Positions 9,136-19,559 are shown, counted from the first letter of the stretch. The stretch is 64,000 nucleotides of DNA from JAJPJE01 sp963724985 (GCA_963724985.1 CAVRWV010000018.1:155804-219803), one strand, 5' to 3'. Notes: generated from the sequence alone by a model not told the origin. Program-made: numbers and translations.

Positions 9136-9792
9136 ATGGCAATCGCCATTACTCGTCGGGCGTACCGGGATTTTTTAACTACGGTCTTCGTCCTCGTTTT
9201 CAGCGTTGGGACATTCGCACAGTCCAAACCGATTGCAGCCCGGACTTCGGCTCCTTCGGTTGCACGCGACCTGAATTCAACATTGGCTGAGTTGATGCGC
9301 GTGGCCCCTGCAACCAACCAGGACCTGGGCATCCTGCAGCAGCAACACGGCGCGAGACTCCACCGGGTCACATTCTGGCGCGGAGACAAAGCCCATACTG
9401 CCGAGACGGCGGAAGCGTTGCGCCGCAACCTACAGTTTGCCGTGCCGAATTTGATCCACGATGCCCAAGCCTCTGGTGGAAGCATCTCGACGACTTTTAA
9501 GCTCTATAGGGATCTAACTGTGCTCTGCGAGTCCCTGGATTCGCTGCTCCCGCCCGGTTCGCACGAAACCAAAACTGAGTTGATAGCCTTGAGCAACGAT
9601 CTGTCGGACATGAATCGGCTGAGGGAAGACTTGTACCTCAATATTCAGCAGACTGCTGCTTCGATCGAAAGTAAAAGTCAGCGGCTATCGTCTTCGGCTG
9701 GCCGAGCTCCGAAAAGAATTATTGTTGACGACAATGTCCCGGAAAAGCCCTCGCCCAAGAAACGCCACGTGCCTTCGCCGGACAGCCATTGA
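9136..9792 (+). CDS. Secreted hypothetical protein
   Basis: A 218-residue protein from ATG 9136, chosen because AAGGAGG lies 8 bases upstream; an earlier ATG at 9103 has no such site. The N-terminus is a signal sequence (FVLVFSVGTFAQ). The mature part is helical with no known motif, and a basic, Pro-rich tail (KPSPKKRHVPSPDSH) ends it. No family is recognised. It stands alone, 278 bp before the convergent propeller gene. Confidence 0.65.
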   Translation: MAIAITRRAYRDFLTTVFVLVFSVGTFAQSKPIAARTSAPSVARDLNSTLAELMRVAPATNQDLGILQQQHGARLHRVTFWRGDKAHTAETAEALRRNLQFAVPNLIHDAQASGGSISTTFKLYRDLTVLCESLDSLLPPGSHETKTELIALSNDLSDMNRLREDLYLNIQQTAASIESKSQRLSSSAGRAPKRIIVDDNVPEKPSPKKRHVPSPDSH

Positions 9793-9852
9793 TAGGTTGG
9801 CTTATGAGGCGCAGTCTGAAAGCCGTCTGACACATACTCGTCAATGCCGATG

Positions 9853-9870
9853 GATTCGCTGCGCTTACCA
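9853..9870 (+). repeat. 18-bp direct repeat, left copy
   Basis: GATTCGCTGCGCTTACCA occurs here and again, same orientation, at 13455-13472. The two copies bracket the propeller/outer-membrane gene pair. Confidence 0.7.
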
Positions 9871-10070
9871 GACCTCTCCTGTTTCACCCCGTACTTTCTG
9901 TGCGCAGGTTCCACTGGTTTCATCGTTTCGTCTTCAGGATCGGCGATCTCTCTTCGGAAGTCAGGGGGTGATTCCGCCGGCTGTGCAGATTGTCTGTGGC
10001 TGCTTCCCGGCCCTGCGTTCGGATAATGGTGGTAATCTCCATCAGAAAGTAGTCTTCCGCTCCGCAGTGC

Positions 10071-12143
10071 CTACGGCTGTTGTGCCGGACCTATTTGCGG
10101 CGCCTTCACTGGTTTTGCCATGCCGAAGAAGACAGTCACCCCTTGTCCGCCGCAGCGGGTCGATAGTTCTTCGGGCGGCACGCCGAAACAGCTATCGATG
10201 TCTTCCCAATTGTTCATTACCCAGACGTCGCCTGCCGGTCCGATCGCGAGATCCGTCTGCATCTGCAGACCGCCTCCGACGTATCCGCCGGGTGGGGAGA
10301 TTTGATCGCCTGTCTTCATGCCTGGAGGACAATTCTCGGTGCGCGCACCGCATAGCTCCGTGATCGGACTGTTCGGAGCTGCGAAGTTCGAGATCCAAAC
10401 GTTGTCGTTGCCGTCCACGGTGGCGGCCCAGGGACCAGGAAGGCCACCACCGGTGAAAGGCGAGCCCGGATACTGGCTACCATCGGGGCGTAGTAGAGTC
10501 ACGCTGCCGCCATCGCGTCCGGTTTGTTTCGACATCGCGCGCGTTAGGACTTCATCTCCGTTTCGGCCAGTTTTCAAGTCCAGGATCGTGTGCGCTAACA
10601 CATATTCGCCTCGCGTCGAGTTGCCCAGTCGATTCGTAACCCACACGTTGCCTTGACTATCGATGCCCAATCCGCTGCCACTCCAACCGGTATTGAATTT
10701 CTCAGCTTTGCTCGGATCAGAAGCTGGGAACCGAGTGACATGGCCGCCCATTGCATTCGTCACCCAGATCCGATCCTGCTGATCGATTCCAAGATGGAAC
10801 GGGCCTATTAGGGACTTGCACGGTTCGACATCGCGTCCTTCGCAAACGATTTCTCCCTTGGTCCAATCACCCCTCGGGAAATAAAGGAGTTGATTTTTTG
10901 AGAGACCCAGTGCCCACACATCGCCGCTGGGGGTGACAATGATCCCTTGCATCAACCCGAGCCTTCCGTCGAAGGTGATGCCCTCGGGTGGCGTGAGCGG
11001 CTTGCCGTTCTTGTCGAAGACAGCGATGTTCTTGCCGCCATATCCGGCCAGCCAGGCGTTGTCGTGAGAATCCACAGCTGCGCCGAAGGTGCCGCCTTGC
11101 ATACCACCGCCCGCGAAGCCGGTGGTTATCGGCGAGAGTGGCTTTCCATTTGGTGCAAATTTAGTTGCGTTCCCCTGCCACAAGGAATCTTGTCCTTGCC
11201 AGCCAATCGTGAAGTTGTCGCCAACCCACAGGTTACCCTCGCTATCGAACATCGCTTTCCCGCCCGCACGATACCCGCCGCCATCAAACTTGAGCGGAAA
11301 TACCCAGGCGCTTGGTGCAAAGGTGAGGTATGGCATGAAGGGGACCGCACGCATGGTCTTTCCCTCAGGCACGGTGTAGGTTTCCTCGAGAAACCTAATA
11401 AGGCGTTCCGGTTGATACCACGGATACCGTATGACAGATTCGGCGGCCGCCAGCGTGTCAGACGGTGCGCCTCCTTTCGGTGGAGTTGCAGCGGTGAAAA
11501 GTTTGCTGCACGAATCTGATCTCACCTGTGTGACGCAAGCGGACAGAACATCGGCGAGCGTTGCGAAGTTCGCCATGGTCGGCGTTTGTCCACTATTCAG
11601 TGGATCCTGAATGGTCTCGCCCCAGCCGCCGGATTGAAGATCGACGAAGTTCGGTACATTGCCAGCGGCGATCTTAAGACCAAGCGGATAGCCCTGAATC
11701 ACAGTGCCGTTGATGAATTGATTGGTCGTCCACACCGACGCAATCGTGGTGAACTCGTTGACCGTCGCATGTGCCGGAGGCTTATTACCGAGAACCGAAA
11801 GCAGCACGATCGCCGGATTGTCGCCGCTCCCTTTGTGTGCGGTTGGCTGTCCGCCTTTCGCGACGATATACAAGATGTCGTCTGGACCCGCACCTGCGGC
11901 GCTCAAAGTAAATCGACCGTCGTCACCGCTTTGAGCCTGCGCGAGCTGCTTTGGAGCACTGGGACTCGCTGACCAGAGCGTGACCGCTGATCTGGAAATC
12001 GGTGCGCCAGCGCCTGTTACTTGTCCTTCGATCCTCTGCGCTGCGGTGACTGAAGACGTGGCTACGAGGAGGGCACAGACAAGGCTTCCGCTGATGAGCA
12101 ACCGATGACGAACGCTATTTACGATTCGTGGTTTGCGGCTCAT
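10071..12143 (-). CDS. Secreted NHL/SMP-30-like beta-propeller protein
   Basis: About 690 residues from ATG 12143, with GGAG a few bases upstream. A signal sequence is followed by a carboxypeptidase-like regulatory fold (RIEGQVTGAGAPISRSAVTL). From about residue 270 there are repeated blades of the pattern D-x-x-G-N-x-W-(V/L/I): DSEGNLWVGDN, DSHDNAWLAGYG, TPSGDVWALG, DQQDRIWVTNA, DSQGNVWVTNR, DGNDNVWISNF and GPAGDVWVMNN. That is at least seven blades, enough for a closed propeller. No catalytic residues can be assigned. The outer-membrane-type gene lies 41 bp upstream on the same strand, so they are probably one operon. Confidence 0.75.
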   Translation of the reverse strand: MSRKPRIVNSVRHRLLISGSLVCALLVATSSVTAAQRIEGQVTGAGAPISRSAVTLWSASPSAPKQLAQAQSGDDGRFTLSAAGAGPDDILYIVAKGGQPTAHKGSGDNPAIVLLSVLGNKPPAHATVNEFTTIASVWTTNQFINGTVIQGYPLGLKIAAGNVPNFVDLQSGGWGETIQDPLNSGQTPTMANFATLADVLSACVTQVRSDSCSKLFTAATPPKGGAPSDTLAAAESVIRYPWYQPERLIRFLEETYTVPEGKTMRAVPFMPYLTFAPSAWVFPLKFDGGGYRAGGKAMFDSEGNLWVGDNFTIGWQGQDSLWQGNATKFAPNGKPLSPITTGFAGGGMQGGTFGAAVDSHDNAWLAGYGGKNIAVFDKNGKPLTPPEGITFDGRLGLMQGIIVTPSGDVWALGLSKNQLLYFPRGDWTKGEIVCEGRDVEPCKSLIGPFHLGIDQQDRIWVTNAMGGHVTRFPASDPSKAEKFNTGWSGSGLGIDSQGNVWVTNRLGNSTRGEYVLAHTILDLKTGRNGDEVLTRAMSKQTGRDGGSVTLLRPDGSQYPGSPFTGGGLPGPWAATVDGNDNVWISNFAAPNSPITELCGARTENCPPGMKTGDQISPPGGYVGGGLQMQTDLAIGPAGDVWVMNNWEDIDSCFGVPPEELSTRCGGQGVTVFFGMAKPVKAPQIGPAQQP

Positions 12144-12184
12144 ATTTTCTACTCCGGGCGCTTGTCGCACTCAGACGCAATCAC

Positions 12185-13261
12185 TTACTTCTTTGGTGAT
12201 TGTTGTTCCTGATCCAACTGCTTCAACTTTTTCTCGAGGATCTTTTTTTCCTCAGCTTTCGTTAGCTTGGGAAAGAGGAAGGCGAGCTGTAGACGCATAG
12301 TCCAAGGCGAGCCGAACTGGGGATGGGTTGCGTTCCCGAAAAACTGTGCCTGGAGATTCACCGGTTGGTTCCCGAATTTCATGATTCGTCCAATCCCGCC
12401 ACCCAAGGGCACAGTCCAAACATTTCCACTCTTCGCTTCCCAATTGGCGGTGATGATCGGCTGCCATGCGAGATACCAGCCCTTCTTCAGGTTGTAGTTG
12501 ATGAAGTACTGCAACAGCATCTGGTTCACGTCTTTCGAGTTGCTCTGGCCAATGGGTCCTGTGCAAGCGCCGCATGGCAAGAGTTGCGTGGAAAACGGAA
12601 GCGTGCGACCGCTTCCTGCGAATGACCAGACGTTGTTGATCAAAATCCCTATGGTCCAGTGACCCGGCTGAACCAACCCGACCACTGACGGCCCGATGCT
12701 CCATTTACCTTGCCCCAGAACATTGTCGGTTGCGGTTGGGAGAAGAAATGCAGGGCCGACACCCCAGATCAATTTCTTAGGTTTTGCCGGTGAGAGGAAA
12801 AAAGTGGGATTCATGTCGCCCAGCCCGAGCGTCCCCAGATGATTCAAAGGAGTGCTAGCCGGGATAACGAGCGAAGCGATACTTGGCTGGTAGATGACGG
12901 GAGTGACGATGCGCATGATCAGATTCCAGTTCTTGCTCACGCGTACCGGTATTACGGGCTGTATGTTGAGAATATTCTGAGAGCGATCGTTGGGACCGAT
13001 GTCGAAGTTCGTGTTGTTTTGAAGGGGCACACTGATGAGGCTCGCGACTGGATTCTGAACGGCCTTCGCAAGCGCTTTCGCCTGGTCTTCTTCGGAGGCA
13101 CTCTGGTCGGGCGTACTCTGATCCGTAGCAGCTTGCTTGCCTCGTGATGACGATTCGCTTGTTTGCGGTGTGGATTGGGCGGCCGCTAAGCTGGAAATCA
13201 CAATGAGCCAAGCTGCAACCGCAATAAACGCAAGTAGCTTCACAGGCCTGGCTCCGTGCAT
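12185..13261 (-). CDS. Probable outer-membrane beta-barrel protein
   Basis: A 358-residue exported protein with start MHGARPVKLLAFIAVAAWLI and a GAGG upstream; in-frame ATGs at 13270 and 13285 are alternatives. After a Ser/Gln-rich linker the sequence alternates polar and hydrophobic residues with many aromatics (NLIMRIVTPVIYQPSIASLV; GWYLAWQPIITANWEAKSG), as in transmembrane strands. It resembles uncharacterised acidobacterial barrel proteins sometimes named neuromedin U; that name carries no functional meaning. The C-terminus ends in a Lys/Glu-rich helix rather than the usual aromatic residue. It is probably co-transcribed with the propeller gene. Confidence 0.65.
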   Translation of the reverse strand: MHGARPVKLLAFIAVAAWLIVISSLAAAQSTPQTSESSSRGKQAATDQSTPDQSASEEDQAKALAKAVQNPVASLISVPLQNNTNFDIGPNDRSQNILNIQPVIPVRVSKNWNLIMRIVTPVIYQPSIASLVIPASTPLNHLGTLGLGDMNPTFFLSPAKPKKLIWGVGPAFLLPTATDNVLGQGKWSIGPSVVGLVQPGHWTIGILINNVWSFAGSGRTLPFSTQLLPCGACTGPIGQSNSKDVNQMLLQYFINYNLKKGWYLAWQPIITANWEAKSGNVWTVPLGGGIGRIMKFGNQPVNLQAQFFGNATHPQFGSPWTMRLQLAFLFPKLTKAEEKKILEKKLKQLDQEQQSPKK

Positions 13262-13639
13262 TCCCATTTCCTCGAAAAACATTGGGATATAGGCGGAGAA
13301 AGCGTATCGATGAAAGCTGGGGAGGCAAACTATCAAAATCTTTAGTTGCCGCCCAAAAATCTTGCAGCCGAGCCGCCTCCAGAAGCGCTTCCGCAAAAGG
13401 GCGGACACATTCATGCAATTGGATTCACGCGATTCTGATCATTTCCGGCTCATTGATTCGCTGCGCTTACCATGACTTCCCCTGCGCCCAGAGAAGAAAT
13501 CCCTCCCGTTGAATGGAGCCATCTGACAGACAGCTTTGCCGGGCCCGAGCTAGATTGCTGCTCCCCGGCGATTGCGACGCCGAATCAGCAATGCACCACA
13601 CGGTACAATAAAGGATTCTGAATCAAGAGGAATTTCTAC
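13262..13639. other. Gap upstream of proS
   Basis: No gene seen. It contains the right copy of the 18-bp direct repeat (13455-13472) and a TACAAT box at 13604-13609 that could be the -10 element for proS, without a convincing -35 at normal spacing. Confidence 0.5.
13455..13472 (+). repeat. 18-bp direct repeat, right copy
   Basis: Identical to 9853-9870 (GATTCGCTGCGCTTACCA). The copies are 3.6 kb apart, one on each side of the two-gene cassette at 10071-13261. Confidence 0.7.
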
Positions 13640-15408
13640 ATGTATCGTTGGTCGCAATTATTCATTCCGACGCTGCGGGAGGCGCCTGCCGACGCAGAGG
13701 TCGCAAGTCACAAGTATCTTGTGCGCGCAGGCTACATTCGTCAGCTTGCAGCCGGTATCTACAGCTACCTGTTTCTGGGGCAGCGCGCGATTCTGAGGAT
13801 CACCAACATCGTTCGCGAAGAGATGGACAAGATCGGGCAGGAGTTCTACCTGCCGGCGCTGAATCCGCGCGAGGTGTGGGAAGCGAGCGGACGCTGGGAA
13901 GTGATGGGCGAGAACATGTTTCGCCTGAAGGATCGCAAGGGAGCCGATTTGTGCCTGGGAATGACGCACGAAGAGGTGATGACGGAGATCGCGCGCAAGG
14001 AGCTGCGCAGTTACAAGCAGCTGCCGCAGATCTGGTACCAGATACAGACGAAGTTTCGCGATGAGCCGCGGCCGAAGTCGGGATTGATGCGCGTGCGCCA
14101 GTTCACGATGAAGGACGCGTATTCGTTCGACATCGACGCGGACGGGCTGGACGTTTCTTACAACAAGCATGAGCAGACGTATCGGCGGATCTTCGATCGC
14201 TGCGGGCTGAAGTACGTGGTGGTGGACGCGCACTCGGGCGCGATGGGTGGATCGAAGTCGCAGGAATTCATGGTCCACACCGACGCGGGGGAGGATCTGG
14301 TTGCGAGCTGCGCGAAGTGCGGCTACGCGGCGAATCTGGAAAAGGCGACGTCGAAGCTGGATGCGGTGGAAGAGTTGGCGGCATCGGGCGATGGAAAGCC
14401 TGAGCTGGTGCACACGCCGAACGTGAAGACGATTGAAGATCTGTCGAAGTTTCTGACGCTCTCGCCGAAGAACAACATCAAGACGCTGGCGTACATGGCG
14501 GCGGTGCCGGGAAAGAACGGAATGGAAGTTCACGAAAAGCCGCTGGTGGCGTTCCTGCGCGGCGATCACATGTTGAATGAAGCGAAGCTGGCGGGAGCGG
14601 TGCCGGAGGCGCAGATTCGCCCGATGCGCGCGGAAGAGATCGAAGAATTTTTCGGAACACCGGCAGGATTCTTAGGGCCGATTGGTCTGAAGGGACGCAA
14701 GTTTCGTGGAGCAGAAGGAACTGTTCTGGTGGACACGGCACTGCAGGGCCGCAAGAACCTGGTTTCCGGGGCGAACAAGCAGGACTATCACCTGAAGAAC
14801 GTCACGCCCGAAGTTCGATTTCGAACTCGATCAGTGGGTCGACCTGCGGAATGTGGAAGCAGGCGAAGGCTGTCCGAAATGCGGTGAGCCGTTAACGGTG
14901 GCGAAGGCGGTGGAGATCGGGCACATCTTTAAGCTGGGATACAAGTATTCCGAGTCGATGGGCGCGCAGGGTGCTGGATAAGGACGGCAAAGAGGTGACG
15001 CCGATCATGGGCAGCTATGGGATCGGGATTGAGAGAATCCTGACAGCCGCGATTGAACAGAATCACGATGAGCAGGGCTTCTGGCTACCGGCGGCGATTG
15101 CGCCGTTCCAGGTGGTGGTCAGTCCGATTAATGTCCGCGAGCAGGTCCAGATGGAGACGGCGGTAAAGATCGCCGAGGAGCTGGCCGGTCGCGGAATTGA
15201 CGTAATCCTGGATGACCGGGATGAGCGGCCGGGCGTGAAGTTTAAGGACGCAGATCTGGTGGGAATCCCCTTCAGAGTCATTGTTGGCAAGAAGGTTACC
15301 GAAGATTTGGTAGAGCTGTTCGAACGCTCGACAGGGCAGAAACGCGATGTTAACATCGGCGCAATTTCAACCCAAGTGGAGGGTTTAGTTACTCAATCCG
15401 GAGCGTAA
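13640..15408 (+). CDS. proS: Prolyl-tRNA synthetase, with two one-base frameshifts
   Basis: Charges tRNA-Pro with proline. The frame from ATG 13640 gives MYRWSQLFIPTLREAPADAE, the class II motifs (DEPRPKSGLMRVRQFTMKDA) and the bacterial-type insertion domain. Near 14812-14815 one extra base breaks the frame; the next frame reads DFELDQWVDLRNVEAGEGCP. A second extra base, the A at about 14968, breaks ESMGAR from VLDKDGKEVTPIMGSYGIGI. After that the anticodon-binding domain is complete to the stop at 15406-15408. Joined length is about 588 residues, normal for this type. Both breaks look like sequence errors in an essential gene. Confidence 0.93.
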
Positions 15409-15771
15409 GTGTCCGGAACATTCAGTATGAGATCTCTGAAGGCCCTGCTTGCCGTCGCGATTTTTGGTGCCCTGGTGTACGTTGCCTATCAGGTCGTTCC
15501 TATTTATATGAGTAGCTACCAGTTTCAGGATGCGGTCGAAGAGGAAGCCAGGCTGGACTCCTACTCGCAGAAAACTGAGCAGGACATTCGAGACACCGTG
15601 CTCAAAAAAGCCCAATCACTGGACATTCCGCTGACAGCGGATCAGATCAGGGTTCACAAGACGTCCACTGCGGTGACAATCAGCGCACCCTACACGGTTC
15701 ATGTCGATCTGCCGGTACATCCCTTCGATTTATCGTTCACCCCAAACTCCGAGAATCACAGCGCTTATTAG
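15409..15771 (+). CDS. Small single-pass membrane protein (DUF4845-like)
   Basis: A 120-residue protein whose GTG start directly follows the proS stop, suggesting translational coupling; an ATG at 15427 is an alternative. One membrane segment near the N-terminus (LLAVAIFGALVYVAYQVVPI) is followed by a soluble domain of about 85 residues. The layout resembles DUF4845 proteins, but that match is from general shape only. Function unknown. Confidence 0.6.
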   Translation: MSGTFSMRSLKALLAVAIFGALVYVAYQVVPIYMSSYQFQDAVEEEARLDSYSQKTEQDIRDTVLKKAQSLDIPLTADQIRVHKTSTAVTISAPYTVHVDLPVHPFDLSFTPNSENHSAY

Positions 15772-15969
15772 CGGTCGGCGGCAGTTCCCGTGACTTGCTG
15801 AGAACGGGAGCAACTTTTCTGGTTCCGCTTGCTTTACAATAGTCACAGTCTCTGGCCCGGAAGAGGTTCCGACAGCGTGCGCGAAGGATTCCTCGCTTTT
15901 GGGAACCCCTGAGGTAACGTTTGCGAGCGCTCCGTCGTCGAAGAGGAGTGACATCTCTGCCTTCAAACT

Positions 15970-18627
15970 GTGGCTATTAAAGTAAAAATCCCGCGTGGTC
16001 CCCGGAAGACCAGTTCTTCGAAGCGGCAGTCCAAAGTCGCAAAATCGCTCAAACTCTCTAATCCACTGGTGAAAGCCGGAATCGGCGCAGCGTTGCTGTT
16101 GCTGGTGGTATTTGCCGTCGTATTCACCTACTACTGGGTGAAGTACGACCGGATCGTCGAAAAGCGCATACGCGGACCGATTTTCAGCAATTCGGCGCGA
16201 ATTTTCGCGCGACCGCGATTGGTCTCCACCGGCGACCGGGTTCAGCTCAGCGAGATCGCGGCAGACCTGAGGCGCGCTGGGTATTCGGACAAGACGGATT
16301 CGGCCGTTGGTACGTTCAGACTGATGGATGGCGGGATTCAAATCCAGCCTGGCCCGGCGTCGTACCACAATGAAGATGGCGCGACCATTCGAGTGACGAA
16401 TGGAAAGGTCCAACAGATTATTGGTGGCGGATCAGAGGGTGGACGCTACCTGAGCGGCTACGAACTGGAACCGCCGTTGCTGACAGCTCTCGATACCGAA
16501 GAGCGCTCGAAGCGCCAACTGGTGAAGTACAACGAAATCCCCAAAGTCATGGTGGACGCGGTGCTCGCGATCGAGGACCGGCGATTCTTCCAGCATGGCG
16601 GTATTAACTATTTTCGCCTCGTGGAAACTGTCTTCGTCGACCTGCGTTCGGGCCACTTGAGCCAGGGCGGATCGACAATCACCATGCAAATGGCGCGCGG
16701 CTTCTTTCTGTCATCGCAGAAGACGTTCAAGCGCAAGCTGGTGGAAATGATGATCGCCAGCGACCTGGAACATAAGCTCACGAAACAAGAGATCTTCGAG
16801 TTGTACGCGAACCAGGTCGACATGGGACAGCGTGGGTCATTCACGATTCATGGGTTCGCGGAGGCTGCCCGAGCCTACTTTAATAAGGATCTGCAAAGCA
16901 TCACGTTGCCGGAGGCGGCATTGCTGGCAGGAATGATCCAGCGGCCGAGCTATCTGAATCCCTACCGGCATCCAGAGCGCGCGTTGGAACGGCGCAACCT
17001 GGTGCTGGAGTCGATGGTCGAGACCGGCGCGATTTCGCGTGAGGACGCCGATAAGGCGAAGGCGACGGCGCTGAAGCTGGCTGCTCCGAACGTGGAAGCG
17101 AGCGACGCTCCTTATTTCGTCGATATGGTGAAGGATGTGCTGGTCGCGAAATATGGCGAGCGCGAGTTCAGCGATCAGGCGTACAGGATCTACACGACGA
17201 TCGATCCCGATCTGCAGCGGGCGGCGGCGGAGGCCGTGCAGGCAGGCATGGTGCAGGTGGATGACCAGCTCACGAAGCTGCGCACCAAACGCAAGAAGGT
17301 AGGCACGGGCAAGGAAGCGAAGTACGAGACGACGGTTGCTCCCGGGCCGCAGGCGCAGGTCGCTCTGGTGGTACTCGATCCGCATACCGGCGAACTACTG
17401 GCGTTGGTTGGGGGAAGGAATTACGGGCAGAGCCAGCTGAATCACGCGGTCGCCAGAAGGCCGACTGGGTCGATCTTCAAACCGTTTGTCTATGCGGCGG
17501 CGATGAATACGGCGCTGACAGGTGGTCCGACGGTTTGGACGCCGGCGTCGCTGCTCCAGGACGAACAGACGACATTTCTTTTCGATAACCAGGTGTACGA
17601 GCCGAAGAATTATCACGGCGAGTACAAGGGCGAGGTTTCGGCCGAGTACGCGCTGGCGCATTCGTTGAACAATGCCACCATCAAGCTGGCTGAAGCGGTT
17701 GGGTATCAGAACGTGGTGCAGCTGGCGAAGGCGGCAGGAATCAAGTCGGTGCAGGCGACTCCGGCAATGGCAATCGGCGCGTACGATGCGACGCCTCTGG
17801 ATATGGCTGGGGCATACACGGTTTTTGCGAATAATGGCCAACACATTTCACCGATGATGATCCGGGCGATCCACAACTCGCAGGGAGAGTTGCTGCAGAG
17901 CTATTCGGCGGACAACAGTTCTGTACTTGATCCGCGGGTCGCTTACGTCATGACCAGCATGATGGAAGGCGTGGTCAACACTGGTACGGGCTTCATTGTC
18001 CGGCAGATGGGCTTCACGGCTCCGGCGGCAGGGAAGACCGGCACTTCGCATGACGCGTGGTTTGCCGGTTACACGTCGAACCTGCTGTGCATCGTCTGGG
18101 TCGGACTGGACGATTACAGCGACATACGGCTTTCGGGAACTGCGGCGGCGGCGCCGATCTGGGCCGAGTTCATGAAGCGCGCGACAACGATCCAGGGCTA
18201 TCGTGATGCGACGGATTTCAAGCAGCCGGATGGCGTAATCGACGTACGGCTGGACAAGACAACGAACCGGTTGGCGACGCCTTCGTGTCCGGAAACCTAT
18301 ACCGTGGCGTTCATTGCCGGGACCGAGCCGAGAGATACCTGCGATCAGAATCCTGGGGAACATCAGGGTGTGCTGGGGAAGATCTTTGGGTGGATGAATC
18401 CAAAGGCTCCGACCGAATCGGTCCCAGCGAACCAGAACCAACCTGGCCATCCGGTGCTGCCACCGCCACAAAACGGGGCGACGGTACAGGCTGCGGCGCC
18501 ACCGGCTCCGCCAAAACAAGAGAAGAAAAAGGGCTTTTTTGGCAAGCTGGCGGGGGTCTTTAAGGGCGATGACGACAAACAGCAGGGCCAAAACGACCAG
18601 CAGCCATCAAATAACACCCCTAAGTAA
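15970..18627 (+). CDS. Bifunctional penicillin-binding protein (PBP1B-like transglycosylase/transpeptidase)
   Basis: Polymerises and cross-links peptidoglycan at the inner membrane. Of 885 residues, about 36-57 form the membrane anchor. A UB2H-like region follows (RPRLVSTGDRVQLSEIAADL), which favours PBP1B over PBP1A. The GT51 domain shows IEDRRFFQHGG (E202), QGGSTITMQMAR and ELYANQVDMGQR. The transpeptidase has the SxxK serine S501 in TGSIFKPF, SLNN at S565 and KTGTS at K689. A Pro/Gln/Lys-rich tail of about 80 residues ends it. The start is the GTG at 15970 and lacks a close ribosome site. The gap upstream has a TACAAT box at about 15835. Confidence 0.93.
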   Translation: MAIKVKIPRGPRKTSSSKRQSKVAKSLKLSNPLVKAGIGAALLLLVVFAVVFTYYWVKYDRIVEKRIRGPIFSNSARIFARPRLVSTGDRVQLSEIAADLRRAGYSDKTDSAVGTFRLMDGGIQIQPGPASYHNEDGATIRVTNGKVQQIIGGGSEGGRYLSGYELEPPLLTALDTEERSKRQLVKYNEIPKVMVDAVLAIEDRRFFQHGGINYFRLVETVFVDLRSGHLSQGGSTITMQMARGFFLSSQKTFKRKLVEMMIASDLEHKLTKQEIFELYANQVDMGQRGSFTIHGFAEAARAYFNKDLQSITLPEAALLAGMIQRPSYLNPYRHPERALERRNLVLESMVETGAISREDADKAKATALKLAAPNVEASDAPYFVDMVKDVLVAKYGEREFSDQAYRIYTTIDPDLQRAAAEAVQAGMVQVDDQLTKLRTKRKKVGTGKEAKYETTVAPGPQAQVALVVLDPHTGELLALVGGRNYGQSQLNHAVARRPTGSIFKPFVYAAAMNTALTGGPTVWTPASLLQDEQTTFLFDNQVYEPKNYHGEYKGEVSAEYALAHSLNNATIKLAEAVGYQNVVQLAKAAGIKSVQATPAMAIGAYDATPLDMAGAYTVFANNGQHISPMMIRAIHNSQGELLQSYSADNSSVLDPRVAYVMTSMMEGVVNTGTGFIVRQMGFTAPAAGKTGTSHDAWFAGYTSNLLCIVWVGLDDYSDIRLSGTAAAAPIWAEFMKRATTIQGYRDATDFKQPDGVIDVRLDKTTNRLATPSCPETYTVAFIAGTEPRDTCDQNPGEHQGVLGKIFGWMNPKAPTESVPANQNQPGHPVLPPPQNGATVQAAAPPAPPKQEKKKGFFGKLAGVFKGDDDKQQGQNDQQPSNNTPK

Positions 18628-18734
18628 GTTCCGGCGCTGACATATTCCCTTTTGCGGTGTCTAATGTGGAGAAAGATCCGCGACCGAGCCACGCGTTTGG
18701 GGTGTTGGACAAGGCTCAGGTCAGGAGGCGTCCG

Positions 18735-19544
18735 ATGAAACGCTTTCTCGTCCTACCGTTTCTTACAATCTGCTTCGCTTCTCTCTTCATGCTCGCGCAA
18801 GACAATGCGCTTCAGGTGAATGCTCCGGTCGCTCACAGGACAATGCAGGCACCCGATCCCAACGCCAGCGCCGCCGATCTCGAGGCACAAGGCGATGAAT
18901 TGCGCGCGGAAAAGGGTTACCTCGACGCGATGGATTTCTATCACGCTGCGATGAAGAAAGCCTCGACGCCAGCGGCGAAGGCGCAAATCTGGAACAAGAT
19001 CGGCATCACCGAGCTGCAAACGGGACACTTTCCGGAGGCGAAGAAAGGGTTCGAGCACGCGATCAAGGCCGACTCTACGTTCCCAGAGCCGCACAACAAT
19101 CTTGGTGTCGTGTATTACGAAGTGAAGAAGTATGACAAAGCGATCAAGAACTATGGGAAAGCGATTGCTTTGAAAGAAGCGAGCGCGTCTTTCCATAGCA
19201 ACCTGGGAACCGCATACTTCGCGAAACAGCAGTTTGATCTCGCGACACAGGAATATGGACGCGCCCTGCAACTCGACCCGACAATCTTCCAACGCAAATC
19301 GCAAATCGGTATTGCGGCACAGATGTCGTCACCAGAAGACCGCGCGCATTACTCGTATGTGCTGGCAGGAATGTATGCCAGAGCAGGAATGCTCGACCAG
19401 GCGCTGATGTATCTGCGGCACGCAATGGAAGACGGATATAAGAACATCGACGATGTCTACAAGGACAATGAATTCGCAGGTCTGAGGAAGGATCCGAGAT
19501 TCAACGACCTGATGACACAGCGTCCGCCCTCAATTCCGCAATAA
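18735..19544 (+). CDS. Secreted TPR-repeat protein
   Basis: 269 residues from ATG 18735, which has AGGAGG at the ideal distance; an upstream in-frame start at 18657 lacks one. A signal sequence (LPFLTICFASLFMLAQ) precedes at least three tetratricopeptide repeats (about residues 50-190; AQIWNKIGITELQTGHFPEA, PHNNLGVVYYEVKKYDKAIK, SFHSNLGTAYFAKQQFDLAT). Such proteins serve as periplasmic scaffolds. It follows the PBP gene by about 100 bp and ends before a strong terminator, so it may be the last gene of that unit. The partner is unknown. Confidence 0.8.
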   Translation: MKRFLVLPFLTICFASLFMLAQDNALQVNAPVAHRTMQAPDPNASAADLEAQGDELRAEKGYLDAMDFYHAAMKKASTPAAKAQIWNKIGITELQTGHFPEAKKGFEHAIKADSTFPEPHNNLGVVYYEVKKYDKAIKNYGKAIALKEASASFHSNLGTAYFAKQQFDLATQEYGRALQLDPTIFQRKSQIGIAAQMSSPEDRAHYSYVLAGMYARAGMLDQALMYLRHAMEDGYKNIDDVYKDNEFAGLRKDPRFNDLMTQRPPSIPQ

Positions 19545-19559
19545 ACGCAGATTGTAAAG

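Noticed and set aside
13580..13640. Full sigma-70 promoter for proS
   Set aside because: The TACAAT box is good, but no -35 lies at a normal distance, so only the box is mentioned.
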